In this document: in pieces, positions 43,949-54,512 of the stretch
Position numbering within the stretch: position 1 is the first letter of the stretch
Layout of the letters: every line of letters begins with the position of its first letter
From: Triangularia verruculosa
Taxonomy: Eukaryota > Ascomycota > Sordariomycetes > Sordariales > Podosporaceae
Reading direction: 5' to 3'
Length of the DNA stretch: 64,000 bases
NCBI GenBank assembly: GCA_033296885.1
Contig: MU863893.1
Span: 124,001 to 188,000 of the forward strand
The notes under the pieces: generated by a model
What the model saw: only the letters and a program-made list of their open reading frames with translations
What the model was told of the DNA's origin: nothing
The model's database searches: none
Program-made: the position numbers and the translations under genes

Positions 43949-46475
43949 GGTGACGGTGGTGAAGTGAAGAGGCGAAAAGTGTCGAGATTTGGATGTGAAG
44001 GAAAGACAGGGAGTATTAAAATGTCGACTGGCGACTGTTGTACTGTAGAGTAGTAGAGAAGAGAATGCAAGGGGGACACCAGGTCCTGTTTTTGAAGAAG
44101 AAGATGTAAAAGGATTGACTGCGATCGAGAGATGCCGATGATGAGTAGGATAAATTCGTCTGAACAGGAGGAAACCATCCACCTTTATACATGTTGCTCA
44201 ACATGGCCTCTGGCAATCAGACAGGTACGGCAGGCTTTGGAATAGGGCTGAGCTCAGGGGTGCTCCAAGCAACGGTCTCCTGGTCCCAAGTTCTCCCTAT
44301 TGTCGGTGGCGTTATGAGTCGTGACAGGTCCAGCCAGGCGATCAGAAAGTCCTTGCAACACGATGCAGTTGTCGTCTCAGATTCTGGTGTGTTAGTGTGG
44401 GTGGTGGTGGCACGGCGTCATCACTAACGCGGGGCACAAACAGGGGGTCTTGATGGTGGTACGCAACCCCTGTCTCGAGATGTTTGGAATATGGAACATT
44501 GTTCTTTGAATACTGCAATGGGAAACTATCTGTCAGACAGGCGCGCGTGTAAAACTCTCGGCCAGACCGGGAGCAGAGATGGTGAGCGGATTTCTCGTCT
44601 GATTCCTGGTCGGTACGTCGTCTCAACTTTGGCCACACCAAGCTGATCGTGCAGCGGGGCGACGGCATTCTGGACTCCGACCAGGGGGTTGCATTCTCCA
44701 TTCAGCGGCACCGCTCTCAACCGCCCGGCCGTAAAGGGGAGACATGATGGTGAACAGCCACCAAGACGACCAAAAGCCGACGGAGTGTGAATCCTCAAGC
44801 CGAGGCCTGTGGCCACGATATGGCCGCAAAGGTGAGGGTTGTGGGCGAAATGAAGTTGGTGAAACCTGGGACCCTGGGGAGAAAAAGCTTGAGCAAGCCA
44901 TAGGGCCCCTGTCTCTGTGGGGTTGGCTGATCAGTGGGGCCGTCCAGCAGAAACGCAACGTTCTTGGCACGTTTGGCACCCAGTGGGGGCTTGTCTTCAT
45001 TGTAGGAACTTTCATTTTCAGCATCACGACAACCGACAAAGTCCCTCTCGATGCCTGTCTTTCCGGTATCCGTGTTTTACGATGCTTTTCATTAGCAAAC
45101 GCATCCCAGTCTCCGTCTTCAACACCCAACACCTCGGCCGTTCACCCGATGTCAGACGGTCCTTTTCCTGAGACCGCTGCGACCCATCCTGCTGCTGGGC
45201 CGCAACGGAAACCGCCGCGGCCGTCACACAGGACTTGCGGCGGCCTTTCGAACCCGGAGAAGTCAACCAGAGGATACGAGCACGTTTCGATGGGCGCGCG
45301 TTAAACGCATAATGCATTGCGGATCCTATCATGTGTCGGATCATACATACATTTGCTCGTCATGGATCGACGAGGAGCTTCGTGTCTGTGCGCAAAATAC
45401 AACGCCCGAAGTTACAGTTTCGCCTTTCCAGCATGCAAGTCTTCCCAGTCCTGCCGTGTGAAGGGGTGTCACACGGTAACAGGGCTTGGCAAGTAGCTAG
45501 GTAAGAATATTATAGGGATCCAACAGCATATATAGTCTTCAAAGCTTCCCTTGTTTTTTCTAGTTTTAATGGAAGATGAGGATGTAGATAAGACCTATCG
45601 GAAGCCAAAAAGTGGGACTGACTGTTGTGAGGTGAAAGGGAAACCGATGGGCATTTCAATGCATCAACGTCGATGTGACACAGATGAACTCTTATATTTT
45701 AAAAGGTGATTGAAGTAAAGATGTATCTTGGAATCTTGAAGGTAACTCCTTTCTGTTGCATGGGTCCGTTCACCTGGAACCACTTTTTAGGGCAACCAGC
45801 CATCCTAGGTTGCTCCCGACCCACTGCCGTGGATATACTGCCTGTGGTTCGTTGTTTGTTTTCGTAGTTTTGTATCCATCACTGTTTTCATCACTTTTAC
45901 CACTTCTGCGTAGTGCCTTTGCCGTTCCACAATCTCTCATTGTTCTCAATATAAATTATATTTGTTTCAAAAAAAATAAAAAAAATAAAATGCCCCTCCT
46001 CATCCTCTTCCACACCCAAGGACCACCCATCGTCAGGGCAGCACTAACCCCCCAGTGTACCACAGCCTCGGCAGCCTGCCCCCGCAGACTACCCCCACCC
46101 CGCTCTCCCTAACCACGCCACAAACCATCCCCAAATCCACTCCCCAAACCACTCCCCAAACCGCAAAACCGGGGACTCTAGGATTTCCTGGAGGGCGGCG
46201 AGCGGCGTGGTGATCCCGGGCAGCGCCAATTGCAAGTTTACTTGGGGGCGGAACGCCCCCAACCAACCCAACCACAAAAGGACCAGCCCAAGCTTATCAG
46301 ACACTGTTAGACATACTTCGAGCAAAGGAACACCATAGGCAAGACTTACGGCGGCAACGGACACAACCGCAAGCAGGACTAGAAGCCAGGCGCGACCCAG
46401 AGCGGCAACACCAACAGGGGGCGCGCGCACGGGAATGGGAGATGGAGGGGGGCGCGCGCATACCCGGGCACTTAC
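43949..46475. other. Gene-poor region upstream of BAS2-like gene
   Basis: About 2.5 kb with no convincing gene. The first few hundred bases should be the BAS2-like promoter. Frames at 44.3-45.3 kb overlap on both strands without motifs. A degenerate repeat copy is at 45645-45693 and an A-rich tract at about 45968-45990. A minus frame at 46430-46089 has a hydrophobic segment (WLLVLLAVVSVAAVSLAYG) and a perfect GTAAGT donor near 46350, but I could not build a gene from it. Confidence 0.4.
45645..45693 (+). repeat. Dispersed degenerate repeat, copy A
   Basis: A 49-base stretch matches 57610-57658 at 43 of 49 positions with no gaps, counted by eye. Five of the six differences are transitions. 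Probably a fragment of an old mobile element; no terminal repeats seen. Confidence 0.6.
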
Positions 46476-47030
46476 CGAGCATTACGCTCGCAGGCGCGGG
46501 CTTTACACTCACGGGCGCGGGCTTCACACTCGCGGTTGCGGGCCGCACGAACACGGGCTTGGGCAGCAGTGTTCTGGCCGAAGCCTTGGTCTCTGGTAGA
46601 ACTCATCTTCTATCTCTATATTAGCTATCAAAACTAAAACGGACAGGGCAAAAGTCCGGCAAAAATCAGGCCTTTTTCTTGTAAGCCCGGGTAAGATATG
46701 CTGGACTCTGGGATATTCACGATATAATATAAGGAAGAAACGAAAATACCCCACCGTTGGTAATACTTACTCTTGCTGCTGCTGCTGCTGTCGTTGTTGC
46801 TGTTGCCACTGCTGCTGTCGTTGCTGTTCTTGTTGTTGTTGCTGCTACTGCTGTTGTTGCTGCTGCTGTTGGTTGCTGCTGCTACTAGTGGCTGCTGTTG
46901 TTACTGTTGCTGCCTGAAGAAGGAGAGAAGAGGAAAAGGGAGAGCCACGGACTTCACGAGTTAAGATATTCCCTTTCCCAACACAATGACATCCTGCACG
47001 GGCAGGAACCCTGGGCAGACTTTCATGCAC
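46476..47030 (-). other. Possible spliced minus-strand gene with polyglutamine tract
   Basis: Minus frame from an ATG at 47030 reads into a Gln run, meets TAG at 46847-46845 in the middle of the run, then continues as Gln-rich sequence to a GTAAGT donor near 46770. Downstream, an ATG at 46606 opens a 43-residue Ala/Arg/Cys/Glu-rich frame (MSSTRDQGFGQNTAAQARVR) that runs into another perfect GTAAGT donor at 46475. Two consensus donors in phase with open frames suggest transcription, but no acceptors join the parts cleanly. No product can be named. Confidence 0.25.
46770..46915. repeat. CTG/TTG (CAG/CAA) trinucleotide-rich tract
   Basis: About 145 bases made mostly of ctg, ttg and ttc-type triplets on the plus strand. 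Read on the minus strand it encodes mainly glutamine; on the plus strand it gives a leucine run with no start context. Confidence 0.85.
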
Positions 47031-47801
47031 GCTCGAAGCACGCCATTAACGGGAAACAGACTCCACCGAGCTGAAAGTTCCTTCCTTCCTTCCTCGCTCG
47101 GTAATATCCTGGCCCGATCCAGTTGGGAATCAGATGCCGTCCACATCCTCTACCTGAAGTACGCTATAGATACCGGAATGCATGGCTCTGGTCCTGCCAT
47201 CATATGGTACCTTAGGTACCGTGTCTGTCAAGAAACAGCTCGGCGGACAGTTGAAATGCTCCATAGTCAGAACCACAGGGCCACCATTGACGCTCCATCT
47301 TCACATGTCTGGACGCTGGACAATTGACATCTCCCACACATGAGGGAAGGAGCTGTGCAGTGATCTGTCCGGGCCGTCGGTACCCGCCTGGCATTGGATC
47401 CCGCCGTCTGCGGTGGTCACCACTATATCGCGCCTGTCTGCAATAGTTCCCGTCCTTCCCTGACAGCCCAGGTACGCTTGTGAATGGGAAAGATGTTTAG
47501 CTCTAGGAACCTCTAGCTGAAATTTCGGCCGAGCATGGCGTTGACGCCTATCCTTCAACCATCCAGCCTAAAGGTAACGTTTGATTCTGGGAGCCAGTGC
47601 CTGAAGTCTCGGCCGTATATGACGTTTGATGAGGTGTCTATAGGATGGATAGGATGTCAGGAAAAGACTCTTCTGCTCTTCTGCTCTTTTGCTTCTATCA
47701 CAGTAAAACATCGTTCAGTTTAATCGCGATAGTATCACACAATTGTCAAGTTTCTCAGATCAAGATTAGACTAAATAAATCTCGTTTCTCTATCATTCAC
47801 A
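47031..47801. other. Intergenic region, no gene seen
   Basis: Short overlapping frames only. The part next to 47802 is probably the promoter and 5' UTR of the disordered nuclear-type gene. Confidence 0.45.
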
Positions 47802-48946
47802 ATGGTTACCACACGCTACTCCTCTCGTGCTTCCGGCGGTCTTTCGGCTGCTCGCGCAGCTAGCTCGCCCTCCACCGGCGTCAGGGCTCCCCCTATCATT
47901 GGGGCTCGCGGTACCGTCTCTGGTCCTGGGCACACCCAGCCAGTCCTGGTCCTCGATTCGGACAATGAGGAACCGGATAATGGTGGCAGGAGACTCCGTT
48001 CTGGCCTTGTTTCGTAGGTTTGCCATGTCCTGGACGAGGACAAAAAGAAATCATGTTTACCTTACTGATCTCCGTTTCTGCCAGTTCCGGCCGAACCACC
48101 ACCAACCCCAGGAAGAGAACCCGTATTCTCTCCAACAACTATTCCCCTGACTCTGGCAACCCAGGCTCTCATGGTTCTCTGGATGTTTCCCCGCCCGTTG
48201 AGGATGACACTGTAAGTAATTACCTTTCCCGGGGTGGACAATGAGATGAGATGCGCAGGCGCACGCTGCTGTCATATTCTTTTCATGGTTCCCAAGTCCT
48301 TGGGCAAACGCTGCTGCTACTTTGTCTTGATGGCTGGAAAATGCGGCGGCAACCACTGCTATCAGCTCATCTTGATGGCTTGCAAGTGTTCCGGCTTGCA
48401 TGCTCAAGAGTGCAGTCTTGCCATCCCGGCTCATGTTATTGATGAATTTGACGCTGACTCCAACAAAAGCAGCATGTTCAATCTGCCTCCTTGAGTCCCT
48501 CAACTCTCCCCTCCTACTCCAGGCACCACCATGAGCCTCGTCCCAAGCGGATCCGCCTTTCCTCGGCTGCCTCTAACCCTCCCAGCTCCGGGACTGGCAG
48601 CGGCGATTTCGCCAACACCACTCCCAAGCCACAACTCCTCAGGTCACCCCTTGCCTTTGAAGAACTCCAACACTTGGTCAATACCAAAATAAGATTTGAA
48701 CTGGTTCCAGATGTCGGGTCGGAGCCCGTTGCCGTAGATGGAGTGGACAGAATGGCTGCGGTTAAGGGGAGAGGGAGGCGTAGAGCGGAGATAGCGCAGC
48801 GTTTCTCCTACGTACACGAATCATGTTGCGCGGGACTGGATGATGTCTGGCCAGAAAGAGGACACCGAGAACTTGGGGGCGATGAGAAGGGTGCTATTTG
48901 CCACAAGCTCTGGGTCCTGTCAGTAATCACTGGACCGAGATTGTGA
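47802..48946 (+). CDS. Disordered basic protein, 3' part replaced by antisense of a pseudogene
   Basis: Exons 47802-48013, 48085-48211 and 48473-48946 keep one frame of 270 aa. Donors are GTAGGT and GTAAGT; acceptors are CTGCCAG and AAAGCAG with a CGCTGAC branch. The first 170 residues are Ser/Pro/Arg-rich with two nuclear-localisation-like motifs (NPRKRTRIL and RPKRIRL) and an acidic patch (DSDNEEPD). From about residue 172 the frame runs antisense through the FAT1-type pseudogene, so this end is unlikely to be the original one. No family recognised. It may be a truncated gene, or the 5' part of one whose remaining exons were lost. Intron 2 is 261 bp and contains open frames on both strands (one minus frame has repeated ASHQDxxxAAAF). 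Confidence 0.5.
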
Positions 48947-49815
48947 ATGAGAGAGACATACGAGCCATGGCATTGATGCCTCCCGTTCCGTGGTAGTATG
49001 GCATGCAGACGTCTGTCATACGGTTAGCTCCTGCTTCTCGTTTCTGAACTGACAAAGAACCGACAGTATCTCTCATTCTGCTTCTGAACGGGATTTTTCC
49101 CGGATACACTGCCATAGCCATGCGCGAATGCTGCCATCATCGGTAGCATGCAGCCTTTTGGTTGTTCCGCTGGTATAAAAAAGCGCCATTTGATCACCAC
49201 CTTGAACTCCTTTTCTCAACTCGTCCGTGGGAGCTTCAGAACTGAAATCTGCCAGTTTTCTCCTGGCCTCTCTCAACATCAAGTACCTGAGACTCTGTAC
49301 TTCGGCTTTCACGTCCTCCATTCTACGCAAGGCAGCCTCGTCTCCGTCAATGAGCATAATCTCCACCCTTGATACCTTGAGACAGTACACCAGCGCCTGC
49401 CCCGTGAGGTGGTAGTTGATCATCGCCGGCGCAGCCCCTATGCTCCAGAGACCGATCCGGGCAAAGACAAAATCTGCCGAGTTGAGCATGAAGAAGCCAC
49501 TAGATCGCCTTTCTTGACGCCTTGGCTGCGGAAAAAGTGACTATATTGGTTCAATCTCTCGAGGACTTGCCGTCATGTATAGGTTTCTGGAACTGGCGTC
49601 GAAGGGTTACGCGCCCAGACGGCCTCGTGGGAAGGGTTACCGGCAGCATTGTCAGCGATACACCAGTACGGAGACACCCGGTCTTGTTTGGCGGCCTTGG
49701 CGAAGGCGGCGCGGATGCGTTTGTGTTCGAGGATCCAGCGGAGGTCTTTGCGGAGATAGTTTGGCCGTCGATGTACAAAGCCCCGAGGATGGAGAATGCT
49801 TCCAGATCAGGTAAT
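48644..49815 (-). pseudogene. Decayed FAT1-type very-long-chain acyl-CoA synthetase/fatty acid transporter
   Basis: Minus-strand fragments in three frames spell one protein: ALYIDGQ, YLRKDLRWILEHKRIRAAFA, DRVSPYWCIADNAAGNPSHE, RQVLERLNQYSHFFRSQGVK, MLNSADFVFARIGLWSIGAA, ALFYTSGTT (AMP-binding P-loop, followed by a gap where GLP is expected), MMAAFAHGYGSVSGKN, DVCMPYYHGTGGINAMA, FSVSSFWPDIIQSRAT, FVYVGETLRYL and IYGNGLRPDIWNQF. Damage seen: TGA at 49575-49573 and 48823-48821, both where the family normally has Trp or another residue starting TG; TAA at 49026-49024; frameshifts near 49485, 49170 and in the N-terminal part. The rest of the enzyme after about the middle is missing; the match stops abruptly near 48650. 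Functional members activate long fatty acids at peroxisome or membrane. Confidence 0.88.
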
Positions 49816-50476
49816 TAAGGACCCACTCCTCCCGACGACATCCGGTCACGTCGTCGATAAAAGAGACTGCTACATAAAGAGAGGCTTTCGAAGATGCTGG
49901 GGAAGTGCGGGAAGATGGTCGATTGGCCTCTTCAGAATTCCCCATTTAGTAGGCATTCTTCATGGCCGATCAACGGTGGTGAAATGTCTACGGGCTATCT
50001 TGTGACGCTTGTCGAGTATCAATTACACTTTTGGGTGGCTGGTTCGGTTTGCAGTAATTCAATGGGGAGACGCAAATCGCTAAAATGAATTGAGAGTATG
50101 AGGAAGAGAATTTCGATGTCTCTAGCGATGAAATCGAGGACGGACCTTGGTCCGTACGAAATCTTACGATCACGAGTGCTCTCGGGAATATTAAATCGTG
50201 CGGTCGCGTATTTTTAAAGGGGCGGACTTGTGAATACACGATGTCTACATGATGCTGAAGCATAGGTGAGGTGTCAATAGCAAGACCTAAAACACAGAAT
50301 CACCCAAAACACAGGTCAACAGTACGCAAGATTACATTTCGCTGATTCCATCTATCCGCTCTTAATCACCAACGCCTCCTATCCAGACAACCAAAAGAAA
50401 AACCACCAACAGCCCCTAAACATTATGCAACCCTCAAATCCTATCCCCCCCAAAATATACACAAACTTTACACCCT
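49816..50476. other. Intergenic region, no gene seen
   Basis: 661 bp between the FAT1 relic and the TAG-interrupted gene. May hold decayed 5' sequence of the relic and the 3' UTR of the next minus gene. No supported frame. Confidence 0.5.
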
Positions 50477-53182
50477 TCACCCCTGTCCACGCCAAGTCCT
50501 CTCCTTCCTCAGCTTCATCCACCGAGGCATCTCCCTCTTGCCCCCCCCACCATCTCTGCCGATATCTCCCTCCGCCTTCTCCCCGTCCGCTCCCGAACCA
50601 GCCACCAGACCGGCCTCGCGCCGGCCCACGCTGCTGCCAGCAGGGACATGGTCCGAGCGGCGGTCCCCTCCCCTGCCTTGTCCCGGGTGTTCACCGCCGC
50701 TCCCCCCACGCCTGCTCGCGCCCGAATTGTCTGGCCGTCTGCCCGCGGGTGCCGGGGCAGCGGCGGCAAGCGGAGCCGGCGGGACCACCGACGCTCGCGC
50801 GGCTGGCTCGGGCTGTGGCTGCGTCCAGCCCATATCGGTGTTGAGCGCTTCTGCAGCGGCGCGTCCGCCCTGCAGAAGGGGTGATGCCGGTGATCTTCCC
50901 ACCGGGGGAGACGTCCGAGCCGGCGTTGCTGGGGCGGGTTCCGCGACAACTTCTTCCACCTCTTCAGCCCAGTTTAGAGCCGGGGCTTTGGGTGCTTTGC
51001 GGCATGTCTTCCATCCGGTGGGAGACACGTCTGGGCTGTTCTGGGAGGCCCTAGTGCTGTTGGGAGGAGAAGCTACAATATTGGACCAGACCTTCTTGCT
51101 GGATTTGGAGCCATTGACAGCATCATAGAGAGCCTTCGAATTGCCTTCTATGGCGGGTTCTGATGCCTTGGACTCATTGGCCGCTTTTGTCGACCGTTCC
51201 TTGATCTTGACTGGCGGTCTGGTGCTGACTTTGACGGGCGTTGATATGGCCATTGCAGCGCTCAGGTCCAGGTTCTTGGTCTCCACAACCTTCTCCTGAC
51301 GAATCCTCTCGGGTGTGCCGTTCTTCTTGTTACTCTGAGGATCGGCCCCTTGTACATCCTCATTCGTCTGAATAAGCGCGCCCACGATGTGTCGGTTGTT
51401 GACATTAGCCACGCTCTCTTCCGAGTTGGCGTCCTTTACTCCGACCTTTGAGTTGTCATCGTTTTGGACATTGGCGGATTTCTTTGCAACACTCTCTGAG
51501 ATGTCGTTCTCTCGAAGCTGGATAGGGGATTGGTGGATGATGGCTGGTGACATGAGGCCTGTCTGTTTAGGCACGGCTGATTCAGGATTCTGCATCTCGG
51601 TACAAGACGTAGAGGTGTCAGGGAGACACTCTTCGGTCTCTTCATCATGCCCGTCAAAGACATCTTCCTCCTGATCACTGGCACTCTTGCAGCCTCCACG
51701 GTGCAGAAGCCCAAGTAGAAAAGCCTCATCCGCGAACCGGACCGACTTTCTGCTACTGCTACCAGAAGAGTTACTGCCAGCCCTTGATTTCAAACAACTC
51801 TGGAGCGGCGAGGTATTGCTATCGTTCTTGTTGGCATCCCCTTGAGGCGGTGTTTGCGTCTCTCTCTCAATGGAGGGCTTGATCGCTGACTGGTAGGTTT
51901 TGACAGGGGATGACTCGGGCGTCTTGTGAATCATGGCCAAGATTTCTTGCGCTCCGGCGTCGCGGTCCGTCCGGTGCTGATCCTCTGTTTGCACCTGGGC
52001 GATGTTCTGATGCCAGCCAATGGGGACAAAGCCTCTCTCCCAGTGAGGTCCCCAAAGGAGACTGCCTTCGTAGTAGGCCGTTTGGATTGCCGCCTGTCGC
52101 ATTTCTTCGTTCAGTGCCATCTTGTGATGATATCTGGCCCACTCAGCCCACTGAATAGCCTGACACTCGTCTGACCCATCCCAGGAACCGAGATACAGGG
52201 GCATCAGATACGGTGGGCTCTCGCAGGGGACCCGACCGTACATTTGGATCAGGTAGTAATCGTTGTGGTATGGAAATCTTTGCGCCGGATGCACCACCTC
52301 AAAACGCTGGAACTCCTCCTGGGTGACAGGTTCAAAAACAGGGCCGTTCTCATAGTACCAAAAGACCTTCCCATTACGCCGGATGCAGTATTCGACTCCA
52401 TCAACCTCTCTGCCAAACTTGCGCAACATGTGATCCGTGGGGACCGGACGCTTCAGGAGATACTCCTAGGTTCCTGAGAGCTGAGGGTCGAAAGGAAGCT
52501 CGTCGCTTGGTTGATTGGCAGGCAAGGGTCGCAAGGGGTTCGGAATGCCATGCTGGGTCTGGGCAGAGGTATTCTCGATGTCATTTTTGAGCGCAGTAGG
52601 CTGTGACTTGAGGCCCTGCTCCAAGATGGTTGCTGTCTTGATAGGCGCCTGGTACTCGGGCTCGTTCAAGCGCTGTTGTGCGTTGTGGAGATGACCCTTG
52701 GTCATAACTGAGGTGTCCGCCTTGGTTGCCGAGTTGACGTGCGACTGTTGGATTTGGGAGCTGACGGTGATGTCTTCGGAAACCGACCAATTTGAGCTGC
52801 CGGGGAGGAGTTTGAACACCTGTGGAATGGACCGGCTGGTGGTGATGGGCTTCTTCTCTTGAAATCGAGCCTTCTTCTGAAGTTTGTAATCGGCGCCAAA
52901 TCTTGGAGGAGACAACTGCTGAGCAGCTTCCTTGAGCCTGGCCATGGTGCGTTTAGTCTCTTCGTCCTCGGTCTCGTCAACATTGTAGAAGTCATCTTCC
53001 AAAGTCCTGATCATCTTCCTGATATCATGTATGGCTCTGTCTGATGGAGACGAGCTGCGGGCCCATTTGGGCATCACTGGAATTGTCCATTCGCTCTCGC
53101 CTTCAAGATAGCGCGACAGCTTAGCTGCGGAGAAGATGGACGAGGCGATTCCTTCGCACTCCATGGTCTGAGAGATTGACAT
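50477..53182 (-). CDS. Large hypothetical protein interrupted by one in-frame TAG
   Basis: One uninterrupted minus frame from ATG 53182 to a stop at 50477, except for a single TAG at 52468-52466. The first part is 238 aa and the second 662; read through, 901 aa. Sequence on both sides of TAG is in the same frame (DPQLSGT, stop, EYLLKRPVPTDHMLRKFG), and the residues just after it look like conserved globular protein, so two separate genes are unlikely. No nearby GT donor would let an intron remove the stop, although the TAG itself could mimic an acceptor. The conserved-looking part continues with NGKVFWYYENGPVFEPVTQEE, FPYHNDYYLIQMYGRVP and ECQAIQWAEWARYHHKMALN. A long acidic, Ser-rich disordered region follows, then an Arg/Gly-rich end (RRGGSGG, GRGGDRRS). 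A 5' UTR intron (GTAAGTGTGG...TTCCAG) probably precedes the ATG. Family unknown; the RGG-like tail hints at RNA binding. Confidence 0.75.
52453..52477 (-). promoter_or_regulatory. Predicted hairpin presenting in-frame TAG in its loop
   Basis: On the minus strand TCAGGA (52477-52472) pairs perfectly with TCCTGA (52458-52453). The 13-nt loop ACCTAGGAGTATC contains the TAG at 52468-52466, with T before and G after the adenine. This is the structure and context reported for A-to-I edited stop codons in Sordariomycetes. Confidence 0.45.
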
Positions 53183-54512
53183 CCTGGAAGAATGTGATGG
53201 GATGTATGTGCCTTTATTTCTGTTAGTCGAGGAGGTTCGCTGCGGGTCGATGGATGGCCTATTTGGATGAATCCACACTTACAGAAGATCGTCGAGTCGC
53301 TTGATGACGGCGAGATACGAGTGATCGATGAAAATTATCGTTAGATCTTGGGTGCAGAAAATGGAGGTATCGCTAATGGAGGGCAAAGGTCGAGTCTTTC
53401 CTTGGAGAATATGAATCCTCGCGCGTCTCTCCTAGTGTCGCTCACGAAAGAAAATGGTTGCGACTGCGAACTCGCGATTGCCAAAGAAATGACGACAAGA
53501 GTTCTTGGAAATGGGGAAGAGTATGGACGGAGGATGGAAATATGTATGGTACGAAGAGACGTGTTCTGGGAAGAATGGGCCTTGAAGAAAAAAAGGAAAG
53601 CAGAAGAGAGTGGCAGAGTGGAAATGGTGATCCGTCTTGAAGAGGAAGAGCACAATTGAGAGCCTTATTCACTTGACAATTGTGGGGGCAAAATTCTACG
53701 CATTATGCACAGGCCACGCAGCAGCCACTCAGGTTGTTGCACTAGGAGAGAGGACATGCCAGGAAGGAGCGATCTTGCTGTCGTCGGGAAGAAGGGCATA
53801 CTGGCAATGCCATGCCACGCCTGATTTCTCAGGCCGCAAGGGTGTTTGACGGAAACCAAGCACTAAGACCCGAACACCTACATAAAATTCAAATAACTTG
53901 TCCATCTTAATTCATATCAAGTGTAAGGTAGCGCAGTGCCCAGATGAGATGTGGTCGAGATCCTCTAAGCCCCCTAGATGCATGTTTGCTTACATAATAT
54001 TGCCATGACAACGCAAGTCATGACAACTCTCAGCCATCTCATCATCCAAACACATAGAATTTCGGTACATGAGATGGTTGACAAGACTAGTGAAGAAGGA
54101 TAGGCCCCTACGCTACACTGACTCTGAAAAAGGATGGTTCAAGGCTATCACATGATCCCGAAAGTCTGCCTAATGACTGAAATACTCCATACTCAATATA
54201 TCTGAATTTCAGAAAGTTTCCCTTCCGCTGAGTTTATATCTATAACTTGAAGACCAGATAAACCAACCCATACCTTGATACCAGACGCCATAGGAAAATA
54301 TTCAAGATGTGCAGACCAATGCTGTGACTGTCTTTCCTGTTTGTTCTTTTCGCTAAGGTCATATGCCCACGTCTTGGATCGTTACTAAATATTTTTCATC
54401 ACTCATTTCTTGCGACCCTTCGCTGTCACCATTGCTATGGTGGTGATGTCGTTCTCGCTCAACGCCAGAGCACGATGAATCGGCTATACCACGTACTCGT
54501 GGTACTTCCGTC
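53183..54512. other. Intergenic region, no gene seen
   Basis: 1.3 kb upstream of the TAG-interrupted gene and downstream of the four-repeat gene. Includes the probable 5' UTR intron of the former (about 53185-53290). The part 53.85-54.45 kb is AT-richer, with no coding frame. Confidence 0.5.

Noticed and set aside
46773..46964. Plus-strand poly-leucine frame
   Set aside because: It is the plus-strand reading of a CTG/TTG repeat, with no start context.
48234..48494. Plus-strand cysteine-rich frame within intron 2 of the 47.8 kb gene
   Set aside because: It has some regularity (KRCCYF, GKCGGNHC), but splicing signals place it in an intron, and the opposite strand is equally open; probably a local low-complexity repeat.
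52466..52468. TAG as a 3' splice acceptor that would remove the stop by splicing
   Set aside because: CCTAG could serve as an acceptor, but no credible GT donor with branch site lies within about 120 bases upstream, and the upstream coding sequence looks continuous. Not fully excluded.
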